Shown piece by piece: positions 16,921-25,245 of a stretch of 64,000 nucleotides of DNA; within the stretch, counting starts at the first letter, position 1; the number at the start of each line of letters is the position of its first letter. The position numbers and the translations under genes were made by a program. The stretch is from Blautia obeum ATCC 29174. GTDB taxonomy: Bacteria > Bacillota > Clostridia > Lachnospirales > Lachnospiraceae. The DNA lies in assembly GCF_025147765.1 (NCBI RefSeq), contig NZ_CP102265.1, forward strand, positions 3,447,001-3,511,000, read 5' to 3'. The notes under the pieces were generated by a model, which saw only the letters and a list, made by a program, of their open reading frames with translations, did no database searches and was not told where the DNA came from.

Positions 16921-18150
16921 TGATAAAAAGGTTTGAGCTGATAATTCTTTTAACACGTCACAAAGCAGTTCAAAACCAGTCTGTATATCCGCTACAGCGG
17001 TGGCTTCTGCCGGATTATGGCTGATACCTCCGATACTCGGCACGAAGATCATCGCGGTCGGGAAATGCTTTCCGAATACCATCGAGTCGTGTCCGGCGCC
17101 GCTGTTCATATGCTTATACGCGAGATGTTTCTCTTCACAGTGCCGCTCGATCACCCGAATCACGTTCGGATCCATCTGTACGGACTCCAGCCAGTCATTC
17201 TGTCGAAGCTGGGTCTGAAAGCCCTTGCGTTCGATGGATTCCAGTACACGTTTCAGAAGAACCACATCTTGAAGCAGTTCCTCATTGCTACCATCGCGCA
17301 GATCGATGAGCAGATTCACTCGATCTGCAATGACATTCTGCATTCCAGGAAATACCTGTATCGCGCCATAGGTAAGGGTGGCAGAAGGGGCCTGCGCCAT
17401 CATCTGACGGGTAGACTCTGTGATAAATTCCGCAGCAGCTACCACAGGATCGTGCCGTAAAGGCATCGAGGTGGTACCTGCATGGTTCTGGCTTCCCTGA
17501 ATGGTCAGCTCATAGTTGACGATACCGACGATACTGTCCACAATACCGATCTGCTTCTGCTCGCTTTCAAGCACCGGTCCCTGTTCGATATGCAATTCTA
17601 CGATTGCTCGAATATCGTCACGTTTCACGTTTTTCAGCGCTTCCGTCTGATACCCGGCAGATACCAGTGCTTCACGAAGTGTGACGCCATCACGGCTGAG
17701 CTCCTCGAGATCCTCTTCTTTCAGCGTGCCACAGATTGCGCGGCTCCCCTGACAGCCGGATGGAAAACGACTGCCCTCTTCCTCCATCAGACCACCCACT
17801 TCCAGGCTGTGTTTCGGAACGAAGCCCGACTGTTTGAGGTATCCCAGCGCTGCCACACCGGTCACAACGCCCAGTGCGCCATCATATTTTCCACCGTTCT
17901 TTACGGTATCCAGGTGGGATCCCGTCAGTATGGTTCCAGGTTCTGTCCCCGGAAGCCGTCCATACACATTACCGATCGCGTCCTCTCTGTATTCAAGCCC
18001 CAGATCCTCGATCCACTCACGCAGGATGTTCTTCGCGGTTTTGTCTTCCAGAGTATACGCTGCACGCCAGATCTCTCCGTCGATGCGCGTCGCATCGGCC
18101 AGCTGACACAGCATTTCTTCGATTCTTACTCCCGCTTCGTTTTTCATCAT
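16915..18150 (-). CDS. M20-family amidohydrolase (N-carbamoyl-amino acid hydrolase / allantoate amidohydrolase type)
   Basis: A 411 aa dinuclear metal hydrolase. Metal ligands are visible in GSHLDTVKNGGKYDGALG (about 77-94: His, Asp) and EEEGSRFPSG (about 123-132: Glu), and the late SGAGHDSM (about 350-357) is typical of the HyuC/AllC branch. Substrate could be an N-carbamoyl amino acid, allantoate or ureidoglycolate; no purine or hydantoin genes are adjacent. Start at 18150 fits GAGGTG. The gene is clearly richer in G and C than its neighbours and its end (TFLSW) overlaps a foreign fragment, pointing to transfer. Confidence 0.85.
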   Translation of the reverse strand: MMKNEAGVRIEEMLCQLADATRIDGEIWRAAYTLEDKTAKNILREWIEDLGLEYREDAIGNVYGRLPGTEPGTILTGSHLDTVKNGGKYDGALGVVTGVAALGYLKQSGFVPKHSLEVGGLMEEEGSRFPSGCQGSRAICGTLKEEDLEELSRDGVTLREALVSAGYQTEALKNVKRDDIRAIVELHIEQGPVLESEQKQIGIVDSIVGIVNYELTIQGSQNHAGTTSMPLRHDPVVAAAEFITESTRQMMAQAPSATLTYGAIQVFPGMQNVIADRVNLLIDLRDGSNEELLQDVVLLKRVLESIERKGFQTQLRQNDWLESVQMDPNVIRVIERHCEEKHLAYKHMNSGAGHDSMVFGKHFPTAMIFVPSIGGISHNPAEATAVADIQTGFELLCDVLKELSAQTFLSW

Positions 18151-18251
18151 AAATGTCACCTCATTTCATAGTTTGTTTTCTTTCAATATTTCTCCGTATT
18201 CTTCTCCTGCGCGACCTCCCATTGCGTATAATCGGGTATGACATTCCTCAC

Positions 18252-18785
18252 TTAAATGGCATATCCCATATCGTAGGCTTTTTGGAAAACACTTTGATTC
18301 TTGACCAATCCAGCATCCATCACGTTTGCTGCATATATCTTTCCTGAAATCTTGTATTCTTCCAGATGCTCTACAAAACCATTCAGATCACCAAGTGATC
18401 TTTCAATAATGTCCTCACCCAGACCAGCTGATATAATATAGTAAACTTCTTTTTTACCAAGATGCTGCCAGATTGGATAAGTACGGTCAATAAAAGTCTT
18501 CATCTGGGCACTGATTCCATAAAAATAAACCGGAGTAGCCAGTACAAGTACATCTGCTTTTTGAAACATTTTAAGTATCTCAGCCATATCATCTTTTAAT
18601 ACACAGGTACCGCCATTTCTCATACAACCGTCACAGGCCCTGCAAAAGCCTATGTTCTGCTCCATGATACGTACGATTTTCACCTGGTGTCCTTTTGCTT
18701 CTGCACCTTTTTTGAACTGTTCACATAAGATTTGTGAATTTCCTTTTTTTCTTGGTGAGCTTGAAATAATCAATATATTTTTCAT
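18252..18785 (-). CDS. Flavodoxin-fold NAD(P)H-dependent oxidoreductase
   Basis: A 177 aa FMN reductase-like protein: phosphate loop ISSSPRKKGNS (6-16), Cys pair region CRACDGCMRNGGTC (about 48-61), and TPVYFYGISAQMKTFIDR (about 82-99). Start at 18785 behind GGAGAGGAG; an upstream ATG lacks a site. A coding-like tail continues in another frame after the stop (to about 18170), so the C-terminus may be frameshifted. Substrate unknown. Confidence 0.83.
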   Translation of the reverse strand: MKNILIISSSPRKKGNSQILCEQFKKGAEAKGHQVKIVRIMEQNIGFCRACDGCMRNGGTCVLKDDMAEILKMFQKADVLVLATPVYFYGISAQMKTFIDRTYPIWQHLGKKEVYYIISAGLGEDIIERSLGDLNGFVEHLEEYKISGKIYAANVMDAGLVKNQSVFQKAYDMGYAI

Positions 18786-18835
18786 TAGTTTTTCTCCTCT
18801 CCCACTTTTCAATTCAAATAACTTTAGGTTGCCTC

Positions 18836-19335
18836 TCATAAAATATTCGAAAAGAACTCTTCTAGTAAACTATTGATCATCTCCAATTTATCTGTATTAG
18901 AATTATGACCGGCCCCTTCAATCCACTTTAAAGGAATTTCCATTTTTCGATGCCATTCTCTGTTATACCTTATGCATGAGCCGGCATGATCCTTTGTACC
19001 ACATATCAACATGGAAGGACATTTGATTTCATATGGCAGATCCTTTTCCATTGCCTCTGCCAGAATACGAAATCCATGCCCAGCAATTTGGGCATAACGA
19101 TGTTGATTACCATCATAGACCAGCATCATTTCCTTCATCAGGTTTCTGCCATAATTAGAAATTGCAACTCCCTCAGTTCCGGATTTCAAAAGCAACTTCC
19201 ATGGATAATGTGCATAAGCCTGGTAAAAATACAAGCGTCGTTGTATCCAAACTCAGATTATTTGACCAATAGTGAATTGTTCCGCAAGGAGTTTGATATG
19301 TACTTTCCTATTTTCATATTGGTTTTTTATATCAA
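18836..19335 (-). pseudogene. Alpha/beta hydrolase remnant
   Basis: The frame 18836-19234 encodes the cap and C-terminal part of an alpha/beta hydrolase (YAHYPWKLLLKSGTEGVA, CPSMLICGTKDHAGS with the acid Asp, IEGAGHNSN with the catalytic His). A short N-terminal piece (QTPCGTIHYW, then TTTLVFLPG) lies upstream in another frame. The nucleophile segment GxSxGG between them is missing, so this is an internal deletion with frameshift. Confidence 0.75.
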
Positions 19336-19345
19336 ATACATTCTG

Positions 19346-19951
19346 CTACATCTCATCCGGCTTTTGACCATCGTGGGCTTTCCATTGACACTCCGTCAAT
19401 TTCATATCTGTAAATACCGCTTTAAACGATGAATCTTCCGGACTGCATGCATAAATTCCAAATTTGATTTTTCCTGCACCAGCCCACATATGACAAATCC
19501 TCATTTGCTTAAACCGTATTCCATCCTCAGAACATTCAATGCAATAATCATCTTCACGTCTACTGAGACGATACCACATAGATTTAATCTCTGCATCAAT
19601 TTCCGTAGTTGCCCAATCTGAATATCCATTATTTGTCACAACACTTCCCAGGTGCTGAAAATAGTCATTCTCATATTCTATAGAACCTTTCAACCAATTC
19701 TCACTGTCAAGATACATAACCACACCGCACTGATCAAAGCGATGATGGCTTTCCTTAAAATCAGTTTTCACTATAAATGAAAAAAACTTTTCCTCTGTTT
19801 CTATCTGCAGAACCGGAGCATTATCATTACGGAAATGATAGTAAGTTCTTTGCCACAAATCAGTTCCAGGCTGTGTAATAATCTCAATTTTGTCATCTGT
19901 CAGCGTGTAATCATCAGGTTCTCTCGTCCACTTAAAATCTTTTATATTCAT
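19346..19951 (-). CDS. DUF1349 family protein (concanavalin-like fold)
   Basis: A 201 aa protein of the DUF1349 family: KWTREPDDYTL at the start, DFKESHHRFDQCGVVMY (about 71-87), WLKGSIEYEND and a C-terminal FGIYACSPEDSSFKAVF are typical. The family has a lectin/glucanase-like beta sandwich with unknown substrate. Start at 19951 follows GGAGGGATAATG. Intracellular; no signal peptide. Confidence 0.85.
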   Translation of the reverse strand: MNIKDFKWTREPDDYTLTDDKIEIITQPGTDLWQRTYYHFRNDNAPVLQIETEEKFFSFIVKTDFKESHHRFDQCGVVMYLDSENWLKGSIEYENDYFQHLGSVVTNNGYSDWATTEIDAEIKSMWYRLSRREDDYCIECSEDGIRFKQMRICHMWAGAGKIKFGIYACSPEDSSFKAVFTDMKLTECQWKAHDGQKPDEM

Positions 19952-20014
19952 CTCATTATCCCTCCAAATCTCGATTGTTATAATCTTTTTCAACTCCACA
20001 ATTTCCTTGTATTA

Positions 20015-20494
20015 TTAATTCCCGTAGTTCTCCTCCCAGTAATCATACGCATCATCATATCCGCCATCATAATTTCCTCCATCGAATTCCTCAGCCCAGT
20101 CATCGGCGAAATCATCCGGATCATCATAATTATAAACATCATAAGAATCGTTTCTCCGGGAGGAATAAGAATTGCTGTATGTATTGTATGAACGCGATGG
20201 AGTACTCTTTTTTCCAGAAGAATAACTTCTTTGGGATTTGTTAGAATAGCTGTTACTCGTACTGTTTTTTCTTTGAGAATTTTCATATGCTCTTTCTCTT
20301 TTCATCGCCTCTTCATAAATACTGTTAATATGCTCCATGCAATAGTTTGTTCCCCAATCTTTTTTGTTCCAGCATCCCGGTTCATCACAGTAAAGATCCG
20401 CTACCTTCAATGTAATTATGATTATCAGCTCAACACTAAGGATTACTGTCGCTATGATTTTAAAGGTCTTTGAATAAAAAAATCCGGCAGCCAC
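20015..20494 (-). CDS. Membrane-anchored protein with Ser/Tyr/Asp-rich tail
   Basis: A 159 aa protein with one transmembrane helix (about 9-31), a Cys-containing segment (YCDEPGCWNKKDWGTNYC, 35-52) that may bind a metal or form disulfides, a Ser/Lys-rich linker (75-115) and a strongly acidic Tyr/Asp tail (about 116-159, DDPDDFADDWAEEFDGG). Not recognised. AAAGGAGAAG precedes the ATG, and the shared promoter element at 20.53-20.59 kb lies directly upstream. Confidence 0.7.
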   Translation of the reverse strand: MAAGFFYSKTFKIIATVILSVELIIIITLKVADLYCDEPGCWNKKDWGTNYCMEHINSIYEEAMKRERAYENSQRKNSTSNSYSNKSQRSYSSGKKSTPSRSYNTYSNSYSSRRNDSYDVYNYDDPDDFADDWAEEFDGGNYDGGYDDAYDYWEENYGN

Positions 20495-20526
20495 ATATCT
20501 CTTCTCCTTTATCTCTTTTATCTAAT

Positions 20527-20582
20527 TCTGATGTTATCAGTTTACATCAAATAGCAGTGCATAAATCCGCACAACCAACGGA
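20527..20582 (-). promoter_or_regulatory. Shared promoter/operator element, copy B
   Basis: Minus-strand order GTTGGTTGTGCGGATTT, ATGCACTGC, ATTTGATGTAA, TGATAACATCA matches copy A at 12.85 kb at most positions, ahead of an unrelated gene. Upstream of the acidic-tail membrane protein. Confidence 0.5.
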
Positions 20583-20619
20583 TTTGCCAGAACTAGTAGT
20601 TCTAAAGTATGTTTCGTTT

Positions 20620-21148
20620 TCACGACATCATTTCTAATACAGATTTTACCGTACTTTTTAATCTCAGTCCATCCTTTATACCCAGGCGATAGAAAAACTC
20701 TTCTGTCTCTGCTCCGCTGGCAAATATTTCATCGCAATACTTCGTAAGCACTTCCTCTTGTTCCGGAGACAGTGTTTCACTGCCTGTTCAAAACAGTTCC
20801 TGAGCAGCTTATTAACATCCCTGACCGTACTGGACGATACAAATTCATTTCGACTGGTTTTATTTAATGGATTGATAACGGCACGCCTCTTCAAAAGACT
20901 CTGATAATATCTTTCAATGAATCGGGTATTAATCTCTGACAGCTTTGCATCACCAATGATCGGAAGAATATAGTTGTTGATAAGAGAGACATTTCCTTCA
21001 TACGTAGAAAGCGCCCAGTTTTCTTTTTTCTTCTCTTTGCTTCGGCTTTCGTTTCATAGATTTCCCATTTCTGTTTTCTCTCACCTTTTTCATTCGTATA
21101 GGAATAGATTACATTGAATTTTCCGTTTCGTTCTCTTATAGATGCCAT
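20620..21148 (-). pseudogene. Tyrosine integrase N-terminus fused to a DUF6809-like tail
   Basis: An integrase start (MASIRERNGKFNVIYSYTNE at 21148, arm-binding domain) is followed after a frameshift by the core-binding part (WALSTYEG, NNYILPIIGDAKLSE, then TSRNEFVSSSTVRDVNKL). At about 20781 the sequence jumps into the 3' half of a small gene whose fuller copy lies at 47485-47874; the joint shares GAAA. The catalytic domain of the integrase is absent. It is a deletion product of an integrative element. Confidence 0.75.
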
Positions 21149-21149
21149 A

Positions 21150-21357
21150 TTATTGCATACTCCTTTCCAAATCTCTTTGTTCCATCGTAATTGTTGCATC
21201 TTCCAGAAGAGCGTCCTTTTCTCTGTCTTCCTTTGTCCGATACCGGGACTGGCTTTTATACCAGTTCCGAAAAGAGTCTTTTGGTATTCGTTTCCAGTAA
21301 TCGACAATAACAGCTTCCATTTGATTTTTCTTGAGTAAATCATAAACACCCTGTTTT
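21150..21357 (-). pseudogene. Fragment of multi-HTH element regulator
   Basis: The frame VYDLLKKNQMEAVIVDYWKR... followed by KSQSRYRTKEDREKDALLE matches the middle of a large Lachnospiraceae element regulator with repeated excisionase-like HTH units. A related N-terminal fragment lies at 43.77-44.12 kb. The N-terminal part has been replaced by the small excisionase gene directly upstream, whose stop overlaps the joint. Confidence 0.6.
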
Positions 21358-21534
21358 TTACTGTTCCAAGTTATCGAGCCAGTCATCGAAACTCTTCTTA
21401 GAGATACGATACTTTCCGTCATCCAACTGGATCCACCGGAATTCCTTTTTCTTTAAAAGGTTATAAATAGTAGGTCTGCTGACTCCTAAGATTTCCTGTA
21501 ACTCTTGAACTGTATAACATCTTTTTTCTGACAT
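21358..21534 (-). CDS. 58-residue excisionase-type HTH protein
   Basis: ATG at 21534 opens a 58-codon frame (MSEKRCYTVQELQEILGVSR..., ending SFDDWLDNLEQ) that is a complete MerR-like/HTH_17 excisionase domain: TVQELQEILGVSRPTIYNLL is the recognition helix-turn-helix and DGKYRISKKSFDDWL the wing. Such proteins act as recombination directionality factors of tyrosine-integrase elements. Its first codons are also preserved at 47.77 kb, where they run into a different gene. Confidence 0.8.
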   Translation of the reverse strand: MSEKRCYTVQELQEILGVSRPTIYNLLKKKEFRWIQLDDGKYRISKKSFDDWLDNLEQ

Positions 21535-21649
21535 TTCTTTATCCTCTTTTCTTTGAAATATGAAAGAAAAATTATTCCTTCATATAACGAAACGCTCAAC
21601 GCATGTTTTATAGTGGTCAAAAGCAAATTTTTTACTTTTTTTCTTACGA

Positions 21650-21780
21650 GTTTTCTTGCGAGTTTTTTTAACGCAACTCGTAACATTAGATTTTTACATT
21701 TTTCATGAAATTAAGTAAAGAAAAAGAGCATATGGAATTGAATCCATACACTCTATGATTACTGGAACTTCATTTCATTT
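21650..21780. repeat. Repeat shared with 49.28-49.43 kb
   Basis: The segment with CTTACGAGT...CTTGCGAGTTTTTTTAA, AACTCGTAACATTAGATTTTT and the stretch AAAAAGAGCATATGGAATTG occurs again at about 49287-49430 with few changes; a diverged piece (AAAAAGAGCATATGG) is also at 2930. It marks the outer end of an element family present at least twice in the window. Confidence 0.75.
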
Positions 21781-21828
21781 TTAATTCAACAAACTGGAAT
21801 TGTTCAAGCTTTTCAAATGCTAACGTCC

Positions 21829-22161
21829 TTAATTCTGTTCAATAATTGATTTATAGTAGTTACCAAAGTCAGCAAGTGAATTAACAATTGGAAGCATTTT
21901 TGTTCCGAGTTCCGTTAAGCCGTATTCAACTCTCGGTGGCTGCTCATGGTAATCGTGGCGATATGCCAGTCCATCACTCATCATTTGCCTTAAACTATCC
22001 GTCAAAACCTTTTGTGAAATACCATCTATACTTCGTTGTAGCTCATTGAATCTCCATGGACGCTCTTTCAAGTTACGCAAAATCAGCAGTTTCCATTTTC
22101 CTCCGATGAGAGATACTGCTGTTGCAACTGGGCATTCCGGTAATTCTTCTTTTGCTCGCAT
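21829..22161 (-). CDS. HxlR family redox/quinone-responsive regulator
   Basis: A 110 aa winged-helix regulator: CPVATAVSLIGGKWKLLILR (about 10-29, with the single conserved Cys used for thiol sensing), GISQKVLTDSLRQM and a wing YHEQPPRVEYGLTELG. Start at 22161 behind GGAGGTGAG. Divergent from a cupin gene 142 bases away, a common pair where the regulator senses electrophiles or oxidants and controls the neighbour. Confidence 0.9.
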   Translation of the reverse strand: MRAKEELPECPVATAVSLIGGKWKLLILRNLKERPWRFNELQRSIDGISQKVLTDSLRQMMSDGLAYRHDYHEQPPRVEYGLTELGTKMLPIVNSLADFGNYYKSIIEQN

Positions 22162-22303
22162 AATTCTCACCTCCAAGTCCATTGTAACACATTCATTTTT
22201 GAGTGTACAGTTACAAAAAGGTGCGTACTTGTTTTTGTATGTGTCTCACACTATACTAATACCAAGCGACCAGAAACTACAAATTAACTATGGAGGTATT
22301 ATT

Positions 22304-22657
22304 ATGGCAAATTACACAAAAACAACTATTGGAAAGGAAAACCGAATTGAGCTGCATGAAAAGTTGTCTTTAACAGGTGCAGAAATCAGTTTAAACGAAC
22401 TACCTGCAGGAGCAAATGTCCCATTTGTTCATTCTCATAAAGAAAATGAAGAAATCTATGGAATTCTTTCAGGTAACGGCAAAGCCATAATTGATGGAGA
22501 AGAAATCAGTCTTTCAACTGGAGACTGGCTAAAGATCGCACCTGCTGCAAAACGTCAGTTTTTTGCATCCGATATTTCCGGAATTACTTATATCTGCATT
22601 CAGGTAAAAGAAAATTCTCTGGAACATTTTACAGCAGAGGATGCCGTAATCGGCTAA
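22304..22657 (+). CDS. Small cupin-domain protein
   Basis: A 117 aa single-domain cupin. Metal-binding motif 1 is GANVPFVHSHKENEEIYGIL (about 38-57: His, His, Glu) followed by GNGKAIIDGEEISLSTGDWLKI; motif 2 is weak. Start at 22304 behind TGGAGGTATT. It could be a quinone dioxygenase-like or storage protein; substrate unknown. Probably controlled by the divergent HxlR regulator. Confidence 0.85.
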   Translation: MANYTKTTIGKENRIELHEKLSLTGAEISLNELPAGANVPFVHSHKENEEIYGILSGNGKAIIDGEEISLSTGDWLKIAPAAKRQFFASDISGITYICIQVKENSLEHFTAEDAVIG

Positions 22658-22677
22658 TTAAAAGTATTTATTTACAA

Positions 22678-22720
22678 AAATGCACAGCTCTCGATAAGCT
22701 AAGAACTGTGCATTTCTTTT
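22678..22720 (+). terminator. Terminator after the cupin gene
   Basis: AAATGCACAG (22678-22687) pairs with CTGTGCATTT (22706-22715) and is followed by CTTTTTT. Confidence 0.8.
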
Positions 22721-23088
22721 TTCTTCAAGCTTGTAAAGCGGACATTCGCAATCTGCTTCGCTACTTGCTCATGAACGCAGTCGCTTCGCGATCAATTCCG
22801 ATTGAGATTTCACCTGTTTTAAGAGATTTAATAACTGTTATATTTTGTTATTAAATTCTCTGTAAACCCTTGAAAACACTGGATTTGTCGCAGGTGAGCT
22901 TTCCCTTATTGTTTCCCTTGTGTTATATCGTCCCGCCAGTGTTTACAAACTCTGATAAGGGAAAATACAAGGGCAAGAAAATCATATAAAACAGTATAAC
23001 ACAAAATAAAAGTGACATGGTGAACTGATTGAAATGCTTCTGATTTTTGTAACTGATGATTTATTGATCGATAAGGAGATAAGATACG
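22721..23088. other. Long intergenic region with att-like repeats
   Basis: No gene is visible over about 365 bases. The first part (22721-22890) is featureless. The second part (22898-22980) holds inverted AAGGG-type repeats described separately. Confidence 0.5.
22898..22980. repeat. Orphan att-like arm repeats
   Basis: TTTCCCTTATTGTTTCCCTTGTG (22900s) faces GATAAGGGAAAATACAAGGG about 30 bases further on. The same motifs in the same order flank the integrase gene at 62.45-62.50 kb (on the other strand). They look like integrase arm-binding sites, so this may be a vacated or remnant attachment site. No integrase is next to this copy. Confidence 0.5.
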
Positions 23089-23325
23089 ATGAGAACAATA
23101 TTTGCAGAATATAATCCACAATGCAACAGTATTGATGTTTATACCAGTGCCGGCTATATGCTTCGCATTGACTGCTGGGAAACTGAGAAGGACTTAAAAA
23201 CCACGCCTGGATCAGACTGTGCATTAAATACACTTGCTATTGACGAACCACTGGAATATGCAAGATTATATCTTGATGGAAATTTACAGATGTGGGTTGA
23301 TGCAGAAGATTCACTTGAACTTTAA
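23089..23325 (+). CDS. DUF6061-like small protein
   Basis: A 78 aa protein (MRTIFAEYNPQCNSIDVYTS..., ending MWVDAEDSLEL), soluble, with a beta-rich N-terminal half and an acidic end. It resembles small proteins named DUF6061 that sit in mobile regions of gut Clostridia; that label is from memory. AAGGAGATAAG precedes the ATG. It follows the att-like repeats and has its own terminator. Confidence 0.7.
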   Translation: MRTIFAEYNPQCNSIDVYTSAGYMLRIDCWETEKDLKTTPGSDCALNTLAIDEPLEYARLYLDGNLQMWVDAEDSLEL

Positions 23326-23350
23326 TATTTCCTGTTAAAAATTGAGTAGG

Positions 23351-23414
23351 AGGCGGTGACTAACCGCCGTCCTCTCAGTGGACAGCCCCCAATTGGTGAA
23401 CTGTCCACTTTTTT
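23351..23414 (+). terminator. Tandem hairpins ending in a terminator
   Basis: A first hairpin (GGCGGT 23352-23357 with ACCGCC 23363-23368) is followed by AGTGGACAG (23377-23385) pairing with CTGTCCACT (23401-23409) and a T run, after the DUF6061-like gene. Confidence 0.8.
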
Positions 23415-23527
23415 AATAATATTCTCGTTCTTCCCACCATTCTTTCACTTAACATCGGATTCCAATATAAATCACATTCTCAGGCAGTAACAGTACAATA
23501 AGATTTATCGGATATTTCAACAGACGT

Positions 23528-24304
23528 TTATAACAATCCACTGTATATTTTTAAATCTTCATCCTTAAACACATTAAAGATTACCTTTTTTATTCTGCTG
23601 TCTTTGTTAAGATACTGCTTTACAGTGCTCGTTGCAATCTCGGCAGCTCGTTGCTGTGGAAAACGGAATACACCTGTAGACAAACAACAGAATGCAATAG
23701 ATTCCACACCAGTATCCGCTGCAAGCTTTAGGCACTCTGTGTAGCAGCTTGCCAACAGGTCTTCATCTTCTTTTGTGACTTTCCATTGTATAATAGGTCC
23801 TACCGTATGAAGAATATATTTTGTCGGAAGATTGTATCCCGATGTTATCTTTGCTTTGCCGGTCTCTTCTTCATGCCCCTGCTTTGCCATAATTTCATGC
23901 ATTTTCAGACGAAGTTCCATTCCAGCATAAGTATGAATAAAGTTATCAATACAGGCATGCATCGGTGAAAAACAACCAAGCATCTGTGAGTTACACGCAT
24001 TCACGATCGCATCACATTTCAAAGTGGTAATATTCCCTTGCCAGATATATAATCTCGAATCGGATTTTACAGGTGCAAGCGTGTCAACATCTGTGATTCC
24101 ACGCTCTATATTTCTTTCTGTAAGATACTCATCCTGTATTTTCAAAAAATCATTACTGATTGGTCTTGGCGGTCTGACATTCATAAGTGAGCGGAGCAGA
24201 TTTTCCTGCCCCTGCTTATCCGTAGGAATGTTCTGTCTGCCAAACGGTATCTCTTCTTTTAAAAGATACTGAATCAGATATTCTCTTTGCTCATCCTGTG
24301 TCAT
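23528..24304 (-). CDS. Zinc-dependent macrodomain ADP-ribosyl hydrolase
   Basis: A 258 aa protein-ADP-ribose hydrolase of the SirTM-linked zinc macrodomain class. An N-terminal helical extension (1-85) precedes the macrodomain: GNITTLKCDAIVNACNSQML (about 90-109), then the Zn site GCFSPMHACIDNFIH (about 110-124, Cys-His-Cys), and GVFRFPQQRAAEIA (about 208-221). In Streptococcus and Staphylococcus such enzymes remove the ADP-ribose that SirTM attaches. It overlaps the sirtuin gene by four bases (ATGA), the last gene of the FMN-riboswitch operon. Confidence 0.92.
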   Translation of the reverse strand: MTQDEQREYLIQYLLKEEIPFGRQNIPTDKQGQENLLRSLMNVRPPRPISNDFLKIQDEYLTERNIERGITDVDTLAPVKSDSRLYIWQGNITTLKCDAIVNACNSQMLGCFSPMHACIDNFIHTYAGMELRLKMHEIMAKQGHEEETGKAKITSGYNLPTKYILHTVGPIIQWKVTKEDEDLLASCYTECLKLAADTGVESIAFCCLSTGVFRFPQQRAAEIATSTVKQYLNKDSRIKKVIFNVFKDEDLKIYSGLL

Positions 24305-25245
24305 AATACCAGCCCCCTTATATCAGTAATTGCCTTTGCCATATCACCGCCAATACCGATTGCACGTTCCCCGAAGCTTTCCGGAACTACCGCTTCATCC
24401 ATATTCAGGCGTATCAAACTATAAGACGAGTTCTCCCTCACCATCTTTTCAAAAGGGAAACGTATAATAATCGGCGTATTAAATCCAACTCCAAGTTCCA
24501 AAAGAACAACCTTTTTATCTTTATGCTGTTCCAGAAACCCCGCATACCTGTCGGCTGCCTCATGCCACGCTTCATCTTCCACAAAATAATTATCACAACG
24601 GAGATTCATAGCCATATTGCCGCCACACACCGGACATTTTGGTACAAGTTCTGATGGAATCAGGCAGTCTCTTCTTGCTTTATCCATTTTACGAAACAGG
24701 TCTTTTGCATCGTAAGTCTTTGAATGACAGGCTTTCTGGCACTGGATTTTCCCATAATCTCCCTGTGTTGCAAATATTCTTTTTTCATCAAATCCCGCTT
24801 TATAAAACTGATGATCCACATTGGTTGTAAGTACAAAATATTCTTTATTCTTTACAAGATCATAAAGCTCTGTATAAAGCGGCAATGCCGGAGGATCAAA
24901 GCGGTTCATCAATGCATGTTTTGACCAGTATCCCCACTTTGCCTCCTCAGACGGATATGGATAAAATCCGGCTGCATACATATCTGTCATGTAGTACTCA
25001 CCGTATTTTTTTATAAATTCTGCAAAATTGTCTGTAAACCTTTTACCACCATATTGGATTCCCGCAGCTGTCGATGCCCCGGCTCCTGCCCCGATTATAA
25101 CACAGTCTGTATTTCTTATATTCTTTGCTGCCCTGTCAATCTGATCTTCATATGCATCTTTTTGGAATACATAATCCCTTGCCGGAGTACTACATAAAAA
25201 GTTTCTCCAGTCAGCATGCCCTTTTCTGATTTTCTTAAAAATCAT
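24301..25245 (-). CDS. Class M sirtuin (SirTM), protein ADP-ribosyltransferase
   Basis: A 314 aa sirtuin of the SirTM class, known to ADP-ribosylate a lipoylated GcvH-like protein using NAD+. The NAD loop reads GAGAGASTAAGIQYGG (about 52-67), unlike the deacetylase GAGxSxxSGIPDFR; TTNVDHQF is at about 139-146; the usual catalytic His is Gln in ATQGDYGK (about 158-165), the SirTM hallmark. Zinc Cys pairs are CQKAC (about 168-172) and CPVC (about 203-206). Family operons normally add GcvH-L and LplA2, which are absent here. Overlaps both neighbours by four bases. Confidence 0.92.
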   Translation of the reverse strand: MIFKKIRKGHADWRNFLCSTPARDYVFQKDAYEDQIDRAAKNIRNTDCVIIGAGAGASTAAGIQYGGKRFTDNFAEFIKKYGEYYMTDMYAAGFYPYPSEEAKWGYWSKHALMNRFDPPALPLYTELYDLVKNKEYFVLTTNVDHQFYKAGFDEKRIFATQGDYGKIQCQKACHSKTYDAKDLFRKMDKARRDCLIPSELVPKCPVCGGNMAMNLRCDNYFVEDEAWHEAADRYAGFLEQHKDKKVVLLELGVGFNTPIIIRFPFEKMVRENSSYSLIRLNMDEAVVPESFGERAIGIGGDMAKAITDIRGLVL

